Assembly: GCA_902803675.1 (NCBI GenBank) | Contig: CADCQZ010000069.1 | Span: 1-6,268 of the forward strand | Source of the DNA: an uncultured Eubacteriales bacterium | Lineage (GTDB): Bacteria > Bacillota_A > Clostridia > Christensenellales > Aristaeellaceae | Reading direction: 5' to 3' | DNA length: 6,268 bases | Shown: positions 1 to 5,406 of the stretch, in pieces | How positions within the stretch are numbered: the first letter of the stretch is position 1 | How the letters are laid out: each line of letters opens with the position of its first letter | Notes under the pieces: generated by a model | The model's input: only the letters and a program-made list of their open reading frames with translations | Told to the model about the DNA's origin: nothing | The model's database searches: none | Translations under genes and position numbers: made by a program

Positions 1-48
1 AATGAGCTGGGATCGCTTCAGGGCTTCTTTGTATGGACGGAAACGGAC

Positions 49-1742
49 CTACCGGGGATAGTTTTCAAGGAGCTCCACGATGCACTTAAAGTCCGGCGCG
101 ATGAGATCGGCGTCCCGCATGGAAGAGATCCGCTGGGCGATGATGAACCTGGTGCAGTCGAAGGGGAGACGGCGAAGCTGATCCTGGATATACAGTTCCG
201 TTTCACTGTCCACAGCGGAGGTGGTGTTGTCCATGACCAGGATACTGGGCCTTACCGCCAGCGCCCGGGCCAGAGCGATGCGCTGTCTCTGGCCGCCGGA
301 CAGGCCCACGCCCCTTTCGCCGATGATGGTGTCGTAGCCTTCCGGAAGGCGTTCCGCGAATTCGGCGGCGTCCGCCCGGCGGGCGAAATCCTTCACTTCC
401 TCCAGGGTGAGGCCCTGATCGCCAAAGGCGATGTTGCCCTCCACGGTGTCGGAGAACAGGAACACGTCCTGGGTGGCGGTGCCGATACCGCCCCTGAGCT
501 GCTGCAGCTTCCACCGCTTCACGTCGCAGTCATCCACCAGCACTTCGCCGTCCGTGACGTCATAGAAACGTGAAAGCAGCTGGATCAGGGTGGTTTTCCC
601 GCTGCCGGTGGGGCCCATGACGCCGACTGTCTGTCCCGCCTGGACCGTGAAGCTCACATCCGAGAGGATCTGCTTGCCGCCGATGGCAAAGGAAACGTGG
701 CGGAACTCGATCTTTCCCCGCATGCGTCCGTGGTCCACGGCATCATCCGCGTCCACGATCCCGGGCTTTCCGTAGTACAGTTCCTTCGCCTTGGCGGCGG
801 ATGTGGAAAAGCGCTGCAGATCGTTGATCAGGTTGCCCAGCTCACGCATGGGATTGGAGACCGCCCAGCTCAGCCCGGTAAAGACCGCCAGGGTGCCGGG
901 AGTCATCGCCGGCTGTATCTCCGGGTGCAGGCCGGACTCGATGATCATCAGCCCGCCCACAAAGACCGTCACCAGCTGGATGGTGTTCACCATAAACTCG
1001 ATCATGGGGAAAAAGGTGAGCCACATTTTGTTGATGTTCAGGTGGCTGTCCATGAAAGCGCGGCTCTTTTCATCGAAACGCTGTTTTTCGTATTCCTCCC
1101 GGGCGAAAGCCTTCACCACCCGGTTCCCGGCGATGTTTTCCTGGGCGGCGGCGTTCATTTCGCTGAGCTTTTCGCGCATGGCTACGAAACGGGGCCGCAC
1201 GCGCTTTGAAAAGAACTTGGTGATCAGCAGCAGGATGGGGGTGATGAGGATCAGCAGCAGCGTCAGCTTCCAGTTGACGAAAAAAAGATACGCCGTGGCG
1301 AACACGAACGTGCACACCGCGTCGATGATCCGGTAATCGATGAAGCTTAGGAAGTGCCGGCACCAGTCCAGATCGGCGCTCATGCGGGTCATCAGATCCC
1401 CGGTGCGGTGCTCATCGAAAAAGCGCATGTCGTTGTACTGCAGTTTTCGAACAGACGCCGGCGCAGGTTGAAGATCACATTCTGGCTGTCTGTCTCCAGA
1501 GTGATCACCATCAGGTACCGAAGCCCTTCCCGGCCCAGCTTCACGACGAGCATCACGGCCAGGATGGGCAGCAGCGGTCCCGGGTCGCCGGCGACGATCA
1601 CGTCGTCGATCAATCGCCTGGACAGGGCCGGGTTCACCAGGAGCAGTATGCAGGTAAATACACAGATGCACAGGGCGGCTATATGCTTGCGGCGGTAGGG
1701 AGGGTCCATATTGTCCCACAGTCATTTGATCTGATCTCTCAT
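49..1742 (-). pseudogene. ABC exporter half-transporter (multidrug/lipid type), frameshifted and probably decayed
   Basis: Membrane exporter subunit that would pair with a second half-transporter and use ATP to pump lipids, drugs or peptides. The gene is split over two frames. From ATG 1709 a frame encodes 88 residues (first membrane helices, ending NLRRRLFE). It must then slip -1 at the A-run 1444-1447 to continue as KLQYNDMRFFDEHRTGDLM, which runs 465 residues to TAG 49-51. The joined protein is about 553 residues, slightly short for the family. In joined numbering, membrane helices occupy the first ~290 residues. Walker A GPTGSGKT is at 366-373, the Q-loop Gln at 414, LSGGQ at 470-474, Walker B ILVMD at 490-494 and the D-loop SAVD at 498-501. 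Asn495 replaces the catalytic Glu and Gln526 replaces the switch His, as in the degenerate half of heterodimeric exporters. The same frame extends upstream through TGA 1722-1724 to ATG 1742. The family assignment is certain; loss of function is likely but depends on the frameshift being real. Confidence 0.85.
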
Positions 1743-1968
1743 GTTCCTCAAACGATACAGACTCTGGTCTGTTCAACGTTCGATCCGGGGGAAAAGGGAA
1801 TACGGTCCGGAATGCTTCGGTCTTAAGCGGGCTGGATCTGATACGATCCGTTGATACGGGTTCGCTTTCCGGGGTGAGGGTGATGCCGAGAACACTTTCA
1901 GGGCCTTTGTCAGAGGCTTTTTTCCTTTCATGCCCGATGACGAAATTGACAACATTTGGAAACAGTGG
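1743..1968. other. Unassigned leader between the MerR-type promoter and the ABC gene
   Basis: About 225 bases separate the leftward MerR-type promoter from the ABC exporter start. Two minus-strand frames are open here (ATG at 1971 and ATG at 1955). Neither has a ribosome binding site, neither resembles a protein I recognise, and the first is simply the wrong-frame extension of the ABC gene. I see no hairpin followed by a T-run and no riboswitch architecture I can name. A short GGATC/GATCC hairpin with a 6-base loop and a nearby direct repeat CGTATCA are present but weak. The stretch could be a long 5' leader or the scar of a lost first gene of the regulon. Confidence 0.4.
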
Positions 1969-1974
1969 CATCTT
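1946..1974 (+). promoter_or_regulatory. Predicted sigma-70-type promoter for the MerR regulator gene
   Basis: The -35 element TTGACA (1946-1951) is a perfect match. It is followed by a 17-bp spacer and CATCTT (1969-1974), which matches TATAAT at 3 of 6 positions. Transcription would start near 1981, about 40 bases before the regulator's ATG at 2020. The -10 element lies on top of the -10 of the opposite-facing promoter, so the two promoters probably compete or are controlled together by the protein bound at 1976-1998. The placement is inferred from sequence only. Confidence 0.5.
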
Positions 1975-2000
1975 AAACCTTGAAGTTTACTCTAAGTCAA
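1970..2000 (-). promoter_or_regulatory. MerR-type activatable promoter with 19-bp spacer and operator dyad
   Basis: Read on the minus strand, the -35 TTGACT (2000-1995) and the -10 TAAGAT (1975-1970) are separated by 19 bp. This is longer than the usual 17 and typical of promoters that MerR-family proteins activate by twisting the DNA. The spacer contains the imperfect dyad CTTAGAG-TAAA-CTTCAAG (arms agree at 5 of 7 positions), centred between the two elements. Sites of this look (CTTnGAG, short A/T centre, CTnnAAG) are known for AdhR/NmlR-like regulators. The element lies directly upstream of the MerR gene and faces the ABC exporter, so the regulator encoded at 2020 is the obvious candidate to bind it. 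Confidence 0.7.
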
Positions 2001-2019
2001 TAGTTGCGGGAGAGGAAAA

Positions 2020-2499
2020 ATGTATTCTATCCGGGATGTGAGCCAAAAAACGGGACTTTCGTCCCACACCCTCAGGTTTTATGAAAAAGAAGGCCTTCTC
2101 AAGAATGTGGGGCGCAGCCAGGGCGGTTTCCGACAGTATACGGATGAGGACCTGGAGGCCCTGGGACTGATCTGCTGCCTGAAAAACACCGGCATGTCCC
2201 TGCAGGAGATCACGCGCTTCGTGACGCTGACCCATGAAGGGGACAGGACCCTGAAGGAACGGGTGGAAATGCTGCGGACACACCGGGATGATGTGATCAG
2301 ACGTTTGGAGGAAACGCAGAATTATCTTGAAAAGGTCACCTGGAAGCTGGATCACTTTTCAAAGCAGCTTCGGGATTACGAGCAGAGACAGCCGGATGGT
2401 GGACAGAGCGGCGCGTCACGTGTCTGCGATCCCGCTGATCATGGCGGAACCGATGATCATGACCGCGCCGATGACGTTGATGAGGCTGAGAGGCTCTGA
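2020..2499 (+). CDS. MerR-family transcriptional regulator (AdhR/NmlR/YyaN-like)
   Basis: DNA-binding regulator that would activate a promoter with a long spacer after sensing a small molecule. Residues 1-70 form the MerR winged-helix domain. It opens MYSIRDVSQKTGLSSHTLRF and is followed by YEKEGLL and a GFRQYTDEDLEAL segment. Residues ~76-120 are a charged coiled coil for dimerisation (RVEMLRTHRDDVIRRLEE, then KVTWKLDHF). There is no metal-binding C-terminal domain. Cys52 and Cys53 occur in ICCLKNTG; in Bacillus AdhR, Cys52 is the residue required for aldehyde response, so electrophile sensing is plausible. The start at 2020 follows a GGGAGAGGA ribosome binding site. The family is normally ~115-135 residues; this one is 159, because its last ~27 codons run antisense into the permease gene. 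That tail is unlike the family and may be non-functional. Confidence 0.9.
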   Translation: MYSIRDVSQKTGLSSHTLRFYEKEGLLKNVGRSQGGFRQYTDEDLEALGLICCLKNTGMSLQEITRFVTLTHEGDRTLKERVEMLRTHRDDVIRRLEETQNYLEKVTWKLDHFSKQLRDYEQRQPDGGQSGASRVCDPADHGGTDDHDRADDVDEAERL

Positions 2500-3303
2500 G
2501 AGCAGGAGGGCGGAGAAGAACAGCGCGGACACGGGATCGATGTAGCTGAACACGGCGATGGTCTGCACGCTCAATCCGTCCATGCTCCCGAAGTACAGCG
2601 CGTAAGCCAGACCTGTATGAACGATCCCCACGACCAGCAGCAGCGCCACGGCCGTCATGTTCATATCCGTGACGATAAAACCGCCCGTCAGGATCAGATA
2701 GGGGATCATGACGAGCCCCGCTGAAAACAGCTGGATGACGGTCCGCAGATACGGATCGACGCCCAGCGTTTTTTTATTCATGATGACCACAGCCGAGTAA
2801 AAGAGAGCCGCGCCCAGCCCCAGAAGGACACCACTGAAATGATCTCTCTGTCCGGCCGCGCCGCCGATCACACCGGACACCAGGATCATGCCGGCCACGG
2901 AGACCGCGGCGCAGAATGCCCTGATGCCCGTGATGCGTTCTTTGAATATCAGCGGGGACAGGAGCACCACGATGGTGGGCTGCATGTAATAGCACAGTGT
3001 CGCCACAGCCACCGTGGTGTGTTCATATGCCTCAAACAGCAGTATCCAGTTGATCCCGATCATGGCGCCTGAAAGCGCCAGAGACAGGAAGGTGCGCGCC
3101 GGGAGCTTCGGGCCTGTGTCCATTTTGCGCAGCCGGATCAAACCTGTCAGGAACGCGCCGCCCAGCAGCCCGCGGGCGCAGGCCAGAAAGGCGGAGGGAA
3201 GGGGAATGGCGCGCCGGAAGATCCCGATGGTGCCGAATATCAGCATGGAGGCGATGAACATCCCCATGAATTTTGTGCCTGAACTCTTATCTTTCATTTT
3301 CAT
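2416..3303 (-). CDS. EamA/DMT-superfamily permease
   Basis: Ten-helix inner-membrane transporter of the drug/metabolite transporter superfamily, usually an exporter of amino acids or other small metabolites; substrate unknown. The 295-residue length and two tandem repeats of about five helices fit the family. The first half has hydrophobic runs near residues 13-30, 42-60, 72-90, 97-117 and 127-145, with conserved-type segments such as FEAYEHTTVAVATLCYYMQP and an LIFKERITG turn. The second half repeats this pattern with VGIVHTGLAYALYF, SYIDPVSALFFSALLLSEPL and a final GAVMIIGSAMISG helix. The start at 3303 lies 17 bases after the stop of the 33-residue frame and has only a weak ribosome binding site, so translation may depend on coupling; an alternative ATG lies at 3297. 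The 3' end converges with the MerR gene and overlaps it by 84 bases, with no terminator visible between them. Confidence 0.9.
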   Translation of the reverse strand: MKMKDKSSGTKFMGMFIASMLIFGTIGIFRRAIPLPSAFLACARGLLGGAFLTGLIRLRKMDTGPKLPARTFLSLALSGAMIGINWILLFEAYEHTTVAVATLCYYMQPTIVVLLSPLIFKERITGIRAFCAAVSVAGMILVSGVIGGAAGQRDHFSGVLLGLGAALFYSAVVIMNKKTLGVDPYLRTVIQLFSAGLVMIPYLILTGGFIVTDMNMTAVALLLVVGIVHTGLAYALYFGSMDGLSVQTIAVFSYIDPVSALFFSALLLSEPLSLINVIGAVMIIGSAMISGIADT

Positions 3304-3320
3304 CCGGGTCTTGCCGTGGC

Positions 3321-3422
3321 TTACCTTTTCTGCCCGTTCACGAGGACCACGTTCATCGGTTCGACCTCGATCTTCTCCCAGACCCCTTCGAGCACGTAGG
3401 GTTCGTTTTTCAGATACTGCAT
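3321..3422 (-). CDS. Uncharacterised 33-residue small protein
   Basis: A short reading frame sits between the alcohol dehydrogenase and the permease. It begins with ATG at 3422, six bases after a strong AAGGAGAG ribosome binding site, and 14 bases after the dehydrogenase stop. It ends 17 bases before the permease start. The product begins MQYLKNEPYVLEGVW and ends VEPMNVVLVNGQKR. It has acidic and hydrophobic stretches but no membrane helix, signal peptide or cysteine. Codons are GC-rich at the third position, like the neighbours. The last part (MNVVLVNG) resembles the first beta strand and loop of flavodoxin-like NADPH-FMN reductases, so a truncated remnant is an alternative to a genuine small protein. 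I do not recognise a family. Confidence 0.5.
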   Translation of the reverse strand: MQYLKNEPYVLEGVWEKIEVEPMNVVLVNGQKR

Positions 3423-3436
3423 CCTGTCTCTCCTTG

Positions 3437-4621
3437 TTATCGTTTCACACTGGCCCTGAATATGGCCAGCATATCCTCTTCCCTGAGCAGCCTGGCGGAT
3501 CCTTTGGCGCCGTTCACGCCCACGGCGCACTTGTGGGCCATGAGCTTCAGATCCTCATCCGATGCGCTGACGCCGAGCTCACCAAGATCTATGGGCATAT
3601 GGATGCGGCGGAAGAAGTCCTCCGTCGCTTCGATGCCCTTCAGGGCGATCTCTTCATCCGTACCTTCGGGAGCGATCCCCATCACGTTGACGGCAAAACG
3701 TTTGAACCGAGGCAGGCAGTCCCTGTAAACATACCTGGCCCAGCTGCCCCATACGGCGGTGAGCCCGGCGCCGTGGGCCACGTCATAAAGGCCGCCCAGC
3801 TCGTGCTCCAGCTTGTGGGTCATCCAGTCACCGCCGTCGTTCCCGCACCCGGTGAGCCCGTTGTGCGAAAGGCTTCCGGCCCACATCACCTCGGCGCGGG
3901 CGTCGATATCCTTCGGGTCTTTGACGAGCTTTTCGGCGTTCACCATCACGGTGCGCAGCAGGCCTTCCGCGATGGCGTCCGTCAGTTCCATGTTGCCGCC
4001 GTTGGTGAAGTAACGCTCCATGGTGTGCATCATGATGTCGGCGCAGCCGCAGGCGGTCTGGTAGTCCGGCAGCGTCACGGTCAGGGCCGGGTCCATGATG
4101 GCGAATCTCGGCCGGCCGTAGTCACTGGAGTAACCGCGCTTCACGAGCCCTTCCTCTTTCGTGATCACGGAGGAATCGCTCATCTCGCTGCCTGTGGCCG
4201 CGATGGTCATGATCACGCCCAGAGGGAGGCAGCCCTTCGCTTTTCGTTTGTGATCATAAAAGTCCCACACGTCGCCCTCGTTGGCCACACCGTAACCGAT
4301 GGCCTTGGCGGAGTCCACCGCGCTGCCGCCGCCCACGCCCAGGATGAAATCGACGTTCTCTTTTTTGCACAGTTCGATACCTTCGTAAACCAGGCCCAGG
4401 CGGGGATTGGGCACCGCGCCGCCCAGGGTCACGAAGGGGATGCCCGCTTCCGAAAGGAGATCCGTGACCCTGCCCAGCAGGCCGGAGCGGACCACGCTGC
4501 CGCCGCCGTAATGGATCAGCACTTTGGTGCCGCCGAATTCCCTGATCAGGCCTGCCACCTGCTTTTCGGTACCGACGCCGAAGACGACCTTCGTGGGGGT
4601 GTAGTAATTGAATCCGTTCAT
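3437..4621 (-). CDS. Iron-containing alcohol dehydrogenase (BDH/YqhD-type aldehyde reductase)
   Basis: Cytoplasmic NAD(P)H-dependent enzyme that interconverts aldehydes and alcohols, in fermenters usually reducing aldehydes such as butanal. The 394-residue length is normal for the butanol dehydrogenase branch. The N-terminal nucleotide-binding domain (residues 1-~180) opens MNGFNYYTPTKVVFGVGTE and contains the GGGS cofactor loop at 97-100 followed by AVDSAKAI. The helical C-terminal domain carries the metal site. Asp195 and His199 lie in CADIMMHTMERYF, and His269 and His283 in the HKLEHELGGLYDVAHGAG segment. The 14-residue spacing of the last two matches YqhD, whose ligands are D194, H198, H267 and H281. 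All four ligands are present, so it should be active. The start at 4621 has a textbook AAGGAGGC ribosome binding site six bases upstream. A TTGACA-type promoter lies in the 71-base gap before it. The small frame and permease follow closely downstream. Confidence 0.93.
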   Translation of the reverse strand: MNGFNYYTPTKVVFGVGTEKQVAGLIREFGGTKVLIHYGGGSVVRSGLLGRVTDLLSEAGIPFVTLGGAVPNPRLGLVYEGIELCKKENVDFILGVGGGSAVDSAKAIGYGVANEGDVWDFYDHKRKAKGCLPLGVIMTIAATGSEMSDSSVITKEEGLVKRGYSSDYGRPRFAIMDPALTVTLPDYQTACGCADIMMHTMERYFTNGGNMELTDAIAEGLLRTVMVNAEKLVKDPKDIDARAEVMWAGSLSHNGLTGCGNDGGDWMTHKLEHELGGLYDVAHGAGLTAVWGSWARYVYRDCLPRFKRFAVNVMGIAPEGTDEEIALKGIEATEDFFRRIHMPIDLGELGVSASDEDLKLMAHKCAVGVNGAKGSARLLREEDMLAIFRASVKR

Positions 4622-4649
4622 AAAAATGCCTCCTTATCGCGATCGAACC

Positions 4650-4677
4650 AACATGAAAAGCGTTCTGTTTTTGTCAA
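4650..4677 (-). promoter_or_regulatory. Predicted promoter for the alcohol dehydrogenase operon
   Basis: On the minus strand a perfect TTGACA (4677-4672) is followed, after a 16-bp spacer, by CATGTT (4655-4650), a 3-of-6 match to TATAAT. It lies in the 71-base gap between nitroreductase and dehydrogenase, upstream of the AAGGAGGC ribosome binding site. The spacer is not stretched and carries no CTTnGAG-type dyad, so this does not look like a target of the MerR protein. The weak -10 keeps confidence moderate. Confidence 0.4.
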
Positions 4678-4692
4678 CTGTTCCGGTCCGCG

Positions 4693-5286
4693 TCAGTCGA
4701 TATACGTGATCTCGTTCCCTTTTTGGGCCATCAGGCTCCGGTTCGGCAGCCCGCCCGCCGCATACCCGAGGATCACGGCACCGAAGATCCGCTCGTTCTC
4801 CTTCATGCCCAGAGATCTGAAGTACTCAAGAAGATCCGGATCCTCATTCAGCCATTTCAGCTGGTTGATATAGCAGCTCCCGAGATCCAGGGCATTGGCG
4901 GCGATCATCATGTTTTCGATGGCACAGGCGCAGTCCGCCATGCTGTTGCCGCAGTCCTTCCGGTTGGCCACAGCGATCAGTACGGGCGCGTCATAGCGGA
5001 ACACATAGCCGCCTTCTTTGGACGCGGTGACGGCGTGCCTGAGGCTGGGATACATGCCATCGGTGATCTCCATCCGGGAAAACGCCTTTTCGGTCATCTC
5101 AGTCAGCTTCAACAGCACTTCCCGGCTGCGGATCACCAGAAAATGATTTGTCTGGCTGTTGCCCCCGCTGGGAGCCTGCCTTGCCGCTTCCAGGATCTTC
5201 TGCAGCTTGTCATCTTCCACCATATCCGGCTCATAGTGCCGGGTGGAGCGTCTTGTGAGTATCGCCTCGAGCGCGTCCAACGCCAT
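4693..5286 (-). CDS. Nitroreductase-family FMN-dependent oxidoreductase
   Basis: Soluble, probably homodimeric flavoprotein that transfers electrons from NAD(P)H to nitro compounds, quinones, enones or flavins; the physiological substrate cannot be read from sequence. Family signatures, numbered from the preceding in-frame GTG, are the N-terminal FMN-phosphate motif RRSTRHY (13-19), the APSGGNSQ loop (39-46), the ADCACAIENMMIAANALDLGS helix region (118-138) and the ILGYAAG strand near the C-terminus (173-179). The usual Pro after Gly-Tyr in the last motif is replaced by Ala. I place the start at ATG 5286, giving 197 residues, not at the adjacent GTG at 5289, because AAGGAGG leaves only one base before the GTG but four before the ATG. 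A promoter with 17-bp spacing lies just upstream, and the dehydrogenase follows 71 bases downstream in the same direction. Confidence 0.92.
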   Translation of the reverse strand: MALDALEAILTRRSTRHYEPDMVEDDKLQKILEAARQAPSGGNSQTNHFLVIRSREVLLKLTEMTEKAFSRMEITDGMYPSLRHAVTASKEGGYVFRYDAPVLIAVANRKDCGNSMADCACAIENMMIAANALDLGSCYINQLKWLNEDPDLLEYFRSLGMKENERIFGAVILGYAAGGLPNRSLMAQKGNEITYID

Positions 5287-5321
5287 CACGCCTCCTTTTC
5301 ATCGCTGGGATATGATAGGTG

Positions 5322-5350
5322 ATCTTATATCCGCGGCATGGCTCCGTCAA
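5322..5350 (-). promoter_or_regulatory. Predicted promoter for the nitroreductase gene
   Basis: TTGACG (5350-5345) is separated by exactly 17 bp from TAAGAT (5327-5322), matching consensus at 5 of 6 and 4 of 6 positions. Transcription would start near 5315, leaving a short leader of about 30 bases that contains the AAGGAGG ribosome binding site. A perfect inverted repeat (5355-5371) ends four bases upstream of the -35, a position suited to a regulator. Confidence 0.6.
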
Positions 5351-5354
5351 GTAT

Positions 5355-5371
5355 CGGAAAACCATTTTCCG
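5355..5371. promoter_or_regulatory. Perfect 17-bp dyad upstream of the nitroreductase promoter, possible operator
   Basis: CGGAAAA-CCA-TTTTCCG is a perfect inverted repeat with 7-bp arms and a 3-base centre, four bases upstream of the -35 element. A second perfect repeat, CCGGAT-GG-ATCCGG (5369-5382), overlaps it by three bases. Neither is followed by a T-run in the direction of the upstream DUF554 gene, so a classical terminator is unlikely. A binding site for a dimeric regulator of the nitroreductase is the better reading. No regulator gene for it is identifiable in the window. Confidence 0.4.
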
Positions 5372-5406
5372 GATGGATCCGGATCTCGGACGGGATGGAC
5401 CGACGG

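Noticed and set aside
697..1336. Plus-strand open frames within the ABC gene (697-1209 and 791-1336)
   Set aside because: Both are opposite conserved ABC membrane-domain coding sequence and show no ribosome binding site or recognisable protein.
1438..1450. Programmed -1 ribosomal frameshifting in the ABC gene
   Set aside because: The site is C GAA AAC with only four A's, not a good X XXY YYZ slippery heptamer, and I see no strong downstream structure. Such recoding is not known for this exporter family.
1722..1724. TGA read as tryptophan (recoded genetic code)
   Set aside because: All other genes in the window are intact with the standard code, and this gene has other lesions, so an ordinary nonsense mutation is simpler.
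1448..1971. N-terminal 175 codons of the long minus-strand frame starting at ATG 1971
   Set aside because: The start lies at the -10 of the MerR-type promoter, so it could hardly be on that transcript, and has no ribosome binding site. Over 1448-1709 the real ABC sequence is in another frame.
4636..4645. Palindromic TCGCGA/CGATCG cluster upstream of the alcohol dehydrogenase
   Set aside because: Very short overlapping palindromes between promoter and ribosome binding site; easily chance, with no arms beyond 6 bp.
3014..4873. 619-codon open frame on the plus strand opposite the alcohol dehydrogenase
   Set aside because: It is antisense to a clearly real Fe-ADH with all metal ligands, and its product is a low-complexity mix rich in His, Ala and Gly. 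Long antisense frames are expected in GC-rich coding DNA.
5355..5382. Rho-independent terminator for the DUF554 gene
   Set aside because: The inverted repeats have no following T-run on the minus strand and one has an A/T-rich stem, so an operator reading fits better.
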